A DNA stretch of 64,000 bases from Mesorhabditis belari (Eukaryota > Nematoda > Chromadorea > Rhabditida > Rhabditidae): NCBI GenBank assembly GCA_958450365.1, contig CAUEEP010000933.1, forward strand, positions 1,550,001 through 1,614,000, given 5' to 3'. The position numbers and the translations under genes are program-made. The notes beneath the pieces were generated by a model that saw only the letters and a program-made list of their open reading frames with translations, was not told where the DNA came from and did no database searches. Positions 1 through 9,775 of the stretch are shown one piece after another. Position 1 is the first letter of the stretch; the number at the start of each line of letters is the position of its first letter.

Positions 1-72
1 TTGAATTTGAGATAAAAGAAAGCTTTCTAGGGGAAAAGTTATACACCACTGTAGTAAGATGGCAACCAATAT

Positions 73-170
73 AAAGCTTTGAGCTGATATAAAGCTTTGA
101 GCTGATATAAAGCTTTGAACCGATATAAAGCTTTGAGCTGATATAAAGCTTTGAGCCAATATCAACCCGC
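73..170. repeat. 18-bp tandem repeat (GATATAAAGCTTTGAGCT)
   Basis: About five imperfect copies of GATATAAAGCTTTGAGCT follow one another. Each carries an AAGCTT site. No coding sense was seen. Confidence 0.8.
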
Positions 171-460
171 CAATATGAAGAGCTATGCCAAAGGCGGGCA
201 ACGTATCACTAAGTGCTCTAATTGTTTAAATATTACTGCACACTGAAATCAAAGATTCACGCATTTCTTAATGAACTCTGGCACACGTGGATCCTGGAAT
301 GTCTAACTGGGATTCCTTTTATGAAAATAAAATAATTTATTTATAAACCTTTAACTTTGACACTAGATAAAGTACAATGTTAATGGAAAAGACAAAGATT
401 ACGTTGAATAGACCTGTTCTTAGTTAGCATAACTTATTTAAAATTTCAAAAGTAAAAAGG

Positions 461-1816
461 TTACTCATTCATCATTTTCGTATTCGTCAAACTGATGGAA
501 GCTTCGGCGAATGCCATTAAATTCTGCTCTCCTAAGAACCGTAATAATTTGTGTTCGAAATTTCAAAAACTTACACCATTTTGGATTCTGAATCGTCGAT
601 ATCCGCAAATTCGTCTCGAATCTTCTGAAAAACTTTCAAAACGTTTCCCACCGTAGTCATTTGAGGCACAGAAGGCTGAATGTGATTTGAATTAACTTTG
701 ATCGACTCAAGAACAAACTTGAACGACGGCAAAGAATTTTTGCTTCAAAAACATCTTCTTGAGAGCTTGTTTAGAGCTAAATTCTCAAGATGTTACGATT
801 AAAACGAAAAAAACCTACTGATCCATCTTTATTTTCGCTAAATCCAGAGAGTTACAGACTTTCCAATGGCGTGTGGCCATCAAATTTTCATCTCTCGTTG
901 CAAAGCCACACTATTCGTTTAAATATCTGAATTGATTGAATGATATTTTTAAAAAGTTCAACAAACCCTCCATTAGTAGCAATGTAACGTACAAGGTTTT
1001 CTTTGGAAAGCTAAATTTTGAAAGATGCAGGACAATATTTTTGCAAACCAACTTTTTCAAACTTCAAAATCGATTTATAAGCGGCGATTTTACATTTAGC
1101 ACATCGCGTCACAACTAATCCGTTAACAATGCAGGCATAACAATTGGCAGTACCCTCAAAAAGTAAATGAAACAAATCTTAGCAACAAGTGTTCTACCAT
1201 TATGTGAATTGAGTCAACTTTTTGTTGTCGGAACGCGTCTGCAGGCAGTTTTTTTAAAAACTTACTAGTTTATTATAAAGTTTACCAATTGCTTGATGGT
1301 CCATTTAGGGGAAACGTTTCCCTCACGACCATCGGCGTAGTGTCTTTCCATGTTGCCGCGACTCAAAAAAGAATAAGCGCAATTGGAGCAACGATATGTT
1401 GTCAAAACTAAAGAAAACGGGTAAACTTCATTAAGCCTCACCGTAACTCTTTCATGTTCTGCCATATGATCGACAAACCTTTACAAGTAATGACATCTCC
1501 CGAAGTTGAGATCGTGAAAGCAGGTTGTGCAGAATGGACAGAATACATGCAGTTGGCGTTGTGGTAAAATATGCCGTTGATGACTGAGAATGATAAGTCC
1601 AACCTGAATGTAGTGATTGAAGAACCTCGTTGAGTACTTCGACACTTCCAATATTTGACTTGGCATGCATATAGAGCAACCTGAAAAACACGTATCATTA
1701 GAACATTTCAATAAAACCCACCTTTGGAGTATGCAGAGTAAGATGCTCAAGTAAAACGGGCACTTCTCGCAAATCTGACAAGCCGCGTTAATAGCAGCTT
1801 CAACCTTAAACGACAT
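461..1816 (-). pseudogene. Zinc-finger-like gene, fragmentary or frame-broken
   Basis: On the minus strand, several short stretches look coding and carry paired cysteines and histidines, but they lie in different frames. Near 1723-1816 an open stretch starts MSFKVEAAINAACQICEKC; the matching histidine half (LLEHLTLHTPK) is one frame away. Near 1480-1560 there is CPFCTTCFHDLNFG, and its histidine half (FVDHMAEHERV) is again shifted. At 1265-1420 YRCSNCAYSF...NMERH is open, and at about 1010-1130 a four-cysteine stretch (CYAC...CAKC) appears. A last coding-like block, about 578-770, contains FKFVLESIK and ADIDDSESKM, with a possible stop at 461. C2H2 proteins usually bind nucleic acid. The breaks fit a decayed gene, or assembly indels in a real one. 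Exon joins could not be settled. Confidence 0.35.
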
Positions 1817-3480
1817 TTCGTATAACGAACCTAAAGATTAAACTTTATCATGTCAGCTACAACAAATAAGCCTCTCAAGTAAAAATTATCTACCTGCAAC
1901 TTGTACGATGACTCAAAAGACAATAAACATTGTTTGCAAGTGGTGATCGACCGAACATCCGAGAAATTCTTTTGCTTTTATTTTTGTTTCGATCTCCGAC
2001 TTCTACAGGCGTATCTTCACCTAAAATTTAGCCTTAAAAAATGAATTTTCGTTTAAATACTGATATGTGTTCAAAGATGAGGGATAAAAACGACATTTCC
2101 TTGCTAAGTCTTGTTAAAATTTTGATATGTACACTGAACAACCTTGATTAACAACCTTTTTGATTAAAAATAAAGTTAAGTACCTTGAATTTAACTTTGA
2201 TTGCTTCGGATTTGTCATTGATGTGTCCTTCCGCTGAAAATATGCATGTTGTTAAGCGTTCCTCCTGCTCCAATTAGGTCACTTTCACGATATGCCTAAA
2301 TTAGATTGATTATTTAAATTTAAATTAATCTTAACCTTGACTATCGAATTTAAAGCTTTTTAAAAATTACGATTTGGTTGAACTCCATTCATTCGGTTGT
2401 CGAATTGCTGTCGGCAACGAATTATAGCATCGCTTAGTCTCTAAATAAAGATTTATAGAAAAGAGCTAAATAAATAGCCAATATGCCTTTTAGCTCTTAA
2501 TTTAACCGATCGATACAGGATTTTTAAACTGCAAAGCCGCGTTCTAAATCGCTGGGAATTACCTTAACTATAAGGAAGTCATCCGTAGAGTTTTGGATGA
2601 ATGTGACGCAGCCTATAGGGCTAACCGATTCGAGGTGACCAAATTTTTTTGTCTATTAGCTATATTGTGTTGAATCTAGCAAAATCAGTAATAGCCACGT
2701 ATTTGCGTCGTCTGCTAAAGCCGAAAGGTTGCGCGTTGTTGTGAGTTTTGTGGATGCGAAAGGCTTCACATATATAAAAAGTCGACGCGTTCCGGGGTGC
2801 TATAGTCCGAAGATCCGTTTGTCTTGAGCTGTATTAAGATGCGAGGCCATAACCTAGATAAATTAAATTAATTCCTAATCTACGCCAAAAATTATCTAAA
2901 AAGCACTTTTAAGGAAAAAAACTACTTTAAAACGTAAATAAAGTAAAGCATAATAAGAAAATCCTTTAAAGAATCAAAACAATCAAATATTTTTGCTTAA
3001 AATGGGTGAATTGTGGCTAAATAAAAGGAATTTTTGCGCAAAAGGTGCAACCATGCCTGCCCTGGGCACAAATAACTAAAAAAACCGCAAGAACACTAGC
3101 AGAAACATTAAAAACAAGCAGTTTAGGGGTAGATTTGAAAAAAACCAAGAAAATTTCATATTTTCATTCGAAAAATGATTTGTGTGGGTAAATTAAATGG
3201 TTTTTTTCTGCTTTTAAGATACTCATAGCCGTGCACTAGAAAGATTTAATGAAAAAAAGATTAAAAACACAAGCAAAACCATAAAAACTATAAAAAGCTA
3301 GGCAAACTAGAAAAAAAATGAACCTTGCGCTGTTTTGACCACCTCCCGAAAGAATGATTTTTGTTTGGCGAGCGTTTTATTTATAAATTTTTACAAAAGA
3401 TATTCAGTTATTTGTTGTGCTGTTTAATTTTATTTTAGTCTTTAACAATAGTCTTTAATGAGACGAATCTCGCTTTTCGA
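1817..3480. other. AT-rich stretch without a clear gene
   Basis: No exon chain was found. A short plus-strand reading near 2570-2640 (YKEVIRRVLDECDAAYRANR) looks coding-like, but has no convincing splice sites and no recognised family. A TATA-like string lies near 2770. The dispersed TGTGACATCCAG motif was not seen here. Confidence 0.4.
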
Positions 3481-3718
3481 CAAGTACGAAATGCTAAAAC
3501 AACGAGAAAATGTGGATTTTTAACGCTTGAAAGCTAGGTAAGATGTTTTTGTTTTGTTTTTGTTGAAAAATGCAAAATTTTGTAATTGACCAAAATGATT
3601 TTAAAGTGAAAAAATAAGGCCAAAGTGTTTCTTTGTCAAAATTTCTTTTGTCTAATGCCAAGACCGAAGCTAAGCTCGTGTTGGTTCACTTGCTGAAATG
3701 TAACATCCTTTTTTCAGG

Positions 3719-4226
3719 CAACAATCGCTTGTCGGCATAAAGAATTGAACGTCTACGTCGAGGATGAGCTGCCTGGTGAGCAATGTTTTGAGGAACTCGT
3801 TTATATTTTGACTTTAGGTTACTTGGTGGTAATGACGGCGAACGTCTACGTCGAGGATGAGCTGCCTGGTGAGCAAAGTTTCCACAAACTGGTTGATATT
3901 CTGGCTCTAGATTACGTGATGGTGATGGTAGTGAACAAAAAAGAAAAGAAGGTGATGCGATCTCTCGCTTTTCCTCGGCGCCAACACTTTCGTTGATTGG
4001 TTGGTGTTTACTTTCGATCAAAGGATTTGGAAGATTTCTGCCTGAATGTGAATCTTTTGGTTTACAAGATTTTAGCTCAGTTAAGGTTTGGTTTTTTCTT
4101 CTTTAGCTCAGTTAGAATGTCTGCTTTTTAAGCTGTTCGATGTGATGGCCAAATTGCATTCAGCAGGCACCTCCGGGAAGACGGAAATCGTCGAGAAGAC
4201 GACGGATATCCAAAAAAAGCTGAAGG
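3719..4226 (+). pseudogene. ZC3H14/Nab2 (SUT-2)-type N-terminal domain, copy 1, damaged
   Basis: After the acceptor TTTTTTCAG the reading is ATIACRHKELNVYVEDELPG; further on come LDYVMVMVVNKKEKK and, after a frame break, LSLFLG...NT followed by VDWLV. The order KKLK-AAI..KELxxYVxxELP - YVMVMVxNKK - DLSLFLxxNT - FVxWL matches the N-terminal PWI-like fold of the poly(A)-binding Nab2/ZC3H14 family (SUT-2 in C. elegans), which binds nuclear-pore and export factors. An internal duplication repeats NVYVEDELPGEQ. The next exon (about 4105-4226) reads LFDVMAKLHS and ends DIQKKLK at a GTAAGG donor, leading into copy 2. No CCCH zinc fingers are present. Frameshifts argue for a pseudogene or domain relic; the family call is from recognised sequence order, not a search. 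Confidence 0.5.
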
Positions 4227-4566
4227 TAAGGTGTTTTTTAGATTTGCTGGAAAAGGCTTGTGCTTTTAAAGCAACGAATGCTAAAACTAATGTTGTTTTC
4301 AAGGCTAAAAAGCTATGTAAAGAGGAAAAAGATGAATTTCTATTGAAAACGCGCCAAATTTTGTACCAAACTTGATCAAGATGATTTTGAAATGGAAAAG
4401 AAACGTCCTAATGTTGCTGAATGTTTAAAAAATTGTGAAAATGGTAAAATCTTGAAGAGATTTTGTCCGAAACCGTCAGAGTTTCTCTTATTTAATGTCA
4501 ATACCGAATCTAAGCTCGTAGCAATACACTTTCATTCACTTGCTAAAACGTAGCTTCTTTTTTCAG

Positions 4567-4930
4567 GCAGCAATCGCTCGTCGGCTTAAAGAATTGGACG
4601 TCTACGTGGAAGATGAGCTGCCTGGTGAGCAAAGTTTCTAAGAACTCGGTGATATTCTGCGTCTAGATTACGTGATGGTGATGGTGGGAAAGAGAAGGCG
4701 ATGCGCTCCGATCTCTCGCCTTTCTTTATCGCCAACACGGACACTTTTGTTGATTGGTTGGTGTTTGTTTTCAATATAAAAGCTTTATAAGCTTGACGCA
4801 CTGTTAGTTAACGCTTTCTCTTCACATAACTCTACTAAAATGTTTGCTTTTTAGTCTGTTCGATGTGATGGTCAAATTGCATTCATTCTCTGTCTCTGGG
4901 GAGACGAAAATCGTCGAGAAGAAGACAACC
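4567..4930 (+). pseudogene. ZC3H14/Nab2-type N-terminal domain, copy 2, damaged
   Basis: After CTTTTTTCAG the sequence reads AAIARRLKELDVYVEDELPG, a closer match to the family than copy 1, then hits an in-frame stop at GEQSF. Past it, LDYVMVMVGK and, in another frame, MRSDLSPF..ANTDTFVDWLVF are legible. A second exon-like piece near 4850-4930 repeats LFDVMVKLHS and ends in a stop. The QKKLK/AAI splice boundary between the copies suggests the unit was once a tandem domain within one transcript. Confidence 0.5.
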
Positions 4931-5204
4931 AAACCAGCTATTTGAACCAACAAACCAGCTATTTGAAAAAGGCATAAATTTGTAAACTCTTATTTATAAA
5001 GTATGCAAATTTGTGAAGATATTGACTGGATAGCGTGTTCTTGTTAATCTTTGGTTTGCTTGATCATAATTTTTGCAGAATTCTTTGATTTTTGCTTGAA
5101 ATGCTTGATTTTTGCAAAATTCTTAAACTTTTATTTCCTCTACACGGTGAATTTTTAATTTGTAATTCATTTTTGAATAACTTTTTGCCCGTATAACTCT
5201 TAAA

Positions 5205-5398
5205 TAGGGTCAAGCTGACTTGATTTAACGCTTGACGTCAGCGCCAAGCGTTAAATGCTCTTAAATAGCGTCAAGCTGACTTGATTTAACGCTTGACGTC
5301 AGCGCCAAGCGTTAAATGCTCTTAAATAGCGTCAAGCTGACTTGATTTAACGCTTGACGTCAGTGCCAAGCGTTAAATGCTCTTAAATAACGTCAAAA
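5205..5398. repeat. 61-bp tandem repeat, three copies
   Basis: Three nearly identical units each contain AACGCTTGACGTCAGCGCC followed by AAGCGTTAAATGCTC. The AACGCTTG...CAAGCGTT arms could fold into a short hairpin around GACGTC. Likely a minisatellite, 3' of the transporter gene. Confidence 0.85.
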
Positions 5399-5499
5399 CA
5401 AATGACTATCTACTAAATTAAAGGAATAAAAATGAAAATAATAGTTTAAATGCATGAATTGGCAAGGTGATAGTGGAAAATTTGCTTCATTTTTTTTTT

Positions 5500-8400
5500 T
5501 TAATCGACATCATCTAGCTTTGATTTTGATTCGATATTTTTAGCTGAAGAAGCCGAATTTTTATGCATCGTAGCCCAGGGTTGAACCTAGAGAAACAAAT
5601 TGAATTAAATTGAATTGTACTTAGCATGCAGACTGCGGACGACCTACTTTAGCCGATCCAAAAATTGTGAACGTCACACACGGCAACAAAGCAATCACCG
5701 TCGAGATGTAGAAGACGAGATTCCACTGCTCGGAAGTACCCTCCTAGAAATTCGAATTCCCAATTTTCAAACTTTCAATCGACTTTTTAGCACCTGTGTA
5801 ATCCATTTTGTCAGAATCGGGTTGAACATCCCGGACACAGCGACGAAGAAGAAAGCAAAACCGGTGACAACGCCAGAGTAAGCTGGCGCCACCGAAACCA
5901 AGGCCACGATACAGCCGGGAGTGTGTAAACCTAGAAAAATCGGCAATCTGGAGCGCACACGACAAGCTCAAGTGGATTTCCGCTTCCGAGCACTCGCCTA
6001 GTTTTTTCTACCTTGTATGGGACTCGAGTGTGGGCTCGCAATTGGCTAGGTTCTTTGGAATTTACAGTCTTAGCCTTGTTGATTTATATCTTAGCCTGCT
6101 CCTGATCACTAACCAGCTGACGCCATCGATAAGCAGAGAAAAAGCACGGCCAGCCATGCATAGCGCTTGTCGAGAAGTGTAGTCGCGTAGAGGAAAATGC
6201 CCAAACCCAGAGAGCCGACCAGGTTCAGCACCTTGCAAATCTTGCTCTTATGCCAGTTGGTGTTCGTTTGAAGCCATGTGTTCGCGTAGCTTGATCCGAG
6301 CTTTGCCAACCATAATGAGAGCGTCGGCAACGCGGAGAGGATTCCGTTTTGCGCGGCCGAGTACTCGTGCACGTCGTGGAGGTAACTGAATTTTTGAATT
6401 TTTGAAAAAAATGAATTTTCACAAAAATCACTCCACAAATTTGTTGAATGCCTTCCAGCTTTAGCTTTGAAGAAGTGAATTTCAGTGAATTTTCTGTGAA
6501 ATCTCGTTTTCTAGACTCGATCTCGATTTCGGCTTTTTCGAAAAAGTTGCTTTTTAATTTTTTTCATTTCTAGATTGCTTATTGGCTTTCGTGACATCCA
6601 GATTGTACGTCAAAATACTTTTTTTTTCGAAAATCACCTCGGCAAGAACATGATCATCGTCATGAGCGGAAACTCGTGGCAAACGATTGCGATCACCGCC
6701 GACCAAACAGGCCCAGAAGTGAAGATCTTGCGCCAGGGGATCTAGAGTGTGTTCGAGATGGAAATGGTTTTGCAAATAAAGCTCACCTGACGCTCGATGC
6801 GTTTCTGACCGCAATCCTCAACCCAATTGGCGGCAGTGATGAATTTGAGTTCAGCTTCCGAAATGCATGACTGCTTCGAAGGCTTGTCAGCACCTGGATT
6901 GATTGGATTTATTGGTTTTGCTGGTTTAGCTGGTTTTGCTTGATACTGGATTGCAGTTTACCAGATTTTCAGAAAAAAACATTATCGTTTGCCGTTTGCC
7001 GTTTACCGTTTTGAGCTGGAAACGGCTTTAGCTTTGTAAACTAACTTTGTAAACTCACCAATTAGCGTGTAGATGATGATAAATAAAGCGCCAGCGATCG
7101 CCGAAATGTAGAAGATCGACGGCCAACCGCCGAAAAGAACTGTTTGTGAGCAGAGCGCTCCAGCAGCTGGCACAATGAGGAGAGCGCCTAAAAATGTCGG
7201 CTCAACTCCTGGCCTTAACACTTGGCCTCAACTCCTGGCCTTAACTCCTGGCCTTAACTCCTGGCCTCATCACTCACCAACTTGGCGTCCACTTGTCGCT
7301 AAACCGAGCGCGAAACTCCGTTCCGACGCCGGGAACCACCGAGTGATAAGCGAGTTGACCGCCGGTTGCAACAGCGCATCGGCGAGCCCAACAAGGAAAC
7401 GACCAACAATCGCATAGTAGACGCTGAAAAGGCTCTAAGTTTTTTGTTTGGATTTTTTTGATTTAAGATTTGTGCCTTCTGGAGTGCATTAGGAGAATTT
7501 GAGAATTTTTTCGAATTTTCTCGGAGTTTTTCTCTCGGAGAGATGCTTTTTAGAATTCCTCTTTTTTTTTTGCTCAATTCTTTCCACCAACCTCTGCGGT
7601 GACATCCAGGGAATGAGAATATTCGCAAAACACGCTACAGAAACGGCTGCCATGATCATATATTTGGCGTTGAAGCGATCGGCCACCCATCCTGTCAACA
7701 ACATAAACAAAAGGCCGAGATTGAAAGCTGAGAAGATATAGCCCTAAAGTCGACTGTTTTTGATAGTGTTTCTAGGGGTCATTTAGGCATATTTGATCAA
7801 AAAAAAAATTAGAGGTTAGCCGTCTAAGAATCAATTTGGTTCCTTATTTGACTAAATTTGGTTCCCTATATGACTAAGTTTGGTTCCCTATCTCTCTAAA
7901 TTATTTGGTTCCCTATCTCTTTAGATTTGGTTCCCTATCTGACTAAATTTGGTTCCCTATCTCTTTAAATTTAATTCCCTATCTCTCTAAATTTGGTTCG
8001 TCGATCAATCGTCATCGTCAAAATCAATCAAAAATTTTTTCACTCACAATCTCCTCTGGGCTCCAATTCAACTTCGGTTCTCCTCCATAATCAGTCGCGT
8101 TTTCGTCGCGGAATTCGGACGAGTTCACCATACAAACGACGGCAATTCCCAGATTGCTATTCATCATGTGAACGCTGGAATTTTAGGATTTCTGAAGCTC
8201 GAAGCTTTTCCAGCTTTTCTAGCTTTCTAACTTTTCCAGCTTTTTCAAATTTTAACACCAGCTTTCTCTGAGATTTCTCTAAGCAAAGCGGGAAGATAAA
8301 GCGATTTTTGAGCGATCTGGATGACACATAAATTTTCTACAATCTTAGTTTTGTTAGTTTTGTTAGTTTTTCTTGTTTTCTTCAGAGGTATACGGTAGCT

Positions 8401-8601
8401 GGAGCATCTTTTAGAAAACAATGCTTTTTTTTAGATATTCAGCTATAAAACAAACCTTGCAAAGCACAAACACAAAAGTGAGGCGGTGAGGAGCCGAAAT
8501 GAGGGAAACCATCGATACGGCAAAGTGGGAAGCTCGACGGGCTTTCTCGACACAGCTGCTGATGGCGGGAGACTCTCGGGCAACGGATGCACGACGGCCA
8601 T
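5500..8601 (-). CDS. SLC17-family anion/phosphate transporter (major facilitator)
   Basis: Predicted membrane carrier of the SLC17 group (sodium-phosphate, sialin and vesicular glutamate transporters); the substrate cannot be read from sequence. Exons, as complement: 5500-5586, 5648-5743, 5794-5930, 6114-6385, 6638-6741, 6787-6893, 7059-7187, 7278-7423, 7592-7743, 8048-8174, 8456-8601. They total 1503 nt, giving 500 aa, the usual family length, and phase agrees at every junction. Family marks in order: MNSNLGIAVVCMVN in the first helix, GYIFSAFNLGLLFMLLTGW, RWFPASERSFALGLATSGRQ (the conserved RWxPxxERS loop), GGWPSIFYISAIAG, IPWRKIFTSGPVWSAV, then YSAAQNGILSALP, PAYSGVVTGFAFFF and WNLVFYIST. 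The start ATG lies 14 nt after an unpaired acceptor (AATTTTCAG), consistent with SL trans-splicing. Introns are 45-304 bp. No defect seen. Confidence 0.9.
7200..7270. repeat. Short tandem repeat in a transporter intron
   Basis: Four to five copies of a 13-17-bp unit based on CTCCTGGCCTTAA fill most of the 90-bp intron 7188-7277. Confidence 0.7.
7840..8000. repeat. TTTGGTTCCCTATCTCTCTA minisatellite in a transporter intron
   Basis: About seven imperfect copies of a 20-24-bp unit lie in intron 7744-8047. They explain its 304-bp length without a copy of the dispersed motif. Confidence 0.75.
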
Positions 8602-8616
8602 CCGAAGGAGATACTC
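8602..8616 (-). promoter_or_regulatory. Probable SL trans-splice acceptor of the transporter gene
   Basis: The minus strand reads CCCAATTTTCAG followed by a 14-nt leader and the ATG. No matching upstream donor exon was seen, which is the usual layout for a nematode trans-spliced 5' end. Confidence 0.55.
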
Positions 8617-9775
8617 TGAAAATTGGGATTTTGACTAAGCTGGAATGCAGATGAGAATTCTAAAAGAGTTTCACTGTGATTGTGACAAAAGATAGATTTT
8701 TTAGATTTGACGATTCGACTTTGATGGCTGTTTGAGGTCTGAGAATTAAGGTTTCAAAAATTTTTTTGATAAAATTAGGCTATCTGGAGGGCACGAAGGA
8801 AAATTGAGAAATTAAAAGAGTCGAATTTTCAAAAAAATAATCGAGTTCAACTACGAGAATTTTGATGAAGCTGAAAAACTCGATGCAAAATCGCTGAGAC
8901 TTTTTTGACGATGTGAATGATCGAATTGGAACGCACAAAAGGTGATTCGACAAAAAGTGGGGCGAAAAATCTCAGAAATGAGATCTCGGGTCCGGGTCGG
9001 GGGTCGTGGTAAGACGAAATCTAGAGATCAAGAGAGAAGTCGCCAAAGTGCCCGCCGTGATCTTCGCAATTGTTGGGCTGGGACCTGTCTTGTCAACCTC
9101 TTCAGCAGGCTCTTTATCGGATTTCTTGTTTCACTGGGTGCCACACAGGGTCACCCCTACCCGCGCAGAGACAGTCGCATTTGTCTTTGTCTTTGTCTTT
9201 CTCTTTCTCTTTGTCGAGTCTTTCCCGGGCACCAAAGTGATCCCCTCGAAATGCCATTGCTTTCATCGTTAATCCTGGGAAGCAGGCTGATGAGAGAGAA
9301 GAAAAGAGAAGGCTAGCTGATGAGAAAAGAGGACCGGTCATGGTTGGAGATTTCTTGGCTGATGGTGCCGAGGTCGCTTGATTTTTGGAAGTGAGTTCAG
9401 TCCCGTTAAGCCTGTCTGTCAGTTCGCATGTCTGTCAGCTCAATAAGCCTGTCTGCCAGTTCTTATCATCAAAAACGGCATACCAGATAAAGAGCGATTA
9501 GGCAAGCGCTCAAAGAACACAAGGGATTTCTTTCTTTTGATTTGTTAATGACAGAAATAGAAGATATTCAGCTGGAAATTTCTACCGAAGGGTTTTCGTG
9601 GTCGATGAATCGACTCAAGATATTTATTTTGTTGAATTAACTATTCGGAGCCATAGCTGTTATTAATTACATTGATTTTAGTGAGATTTTAGTCAAAATC
9701 GCTTCCAATTCCTCTCCAGTTCTTTTTTCAATGTTCCCTTTCTCCCTAGAGCTTCTCCGATTCTCGGGGAAGCGG
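8617..9775. other. Intergenic DNA between transporter and partial membrane gene
   Basis: No supported exon. It holds one clear reverse motif (CTGGAGGGCAC near 8784), a weaker one near 8926, and a TTTGTC/CTTTCT simple-sequence patch near 9180-9215. Confidence 0.5.

Larger units (their letters stand above)
3480..4930 (+). repeat. Tandem duplication of about 0.85 kb holding the ZC3H14-like copies
   Basis: The block beginning near 3480 recurs near 4240. Both hold the same intron text (a stretch with GATTTTAAAGTG or GATTTTGAAATG, then ACCGAAGCTAAGCTCG-like sequence), an acceptor ending CTTTTTTCAGGCA, and the same exon. The copies differ by substitutions and small indels. Confidence 0.65.
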
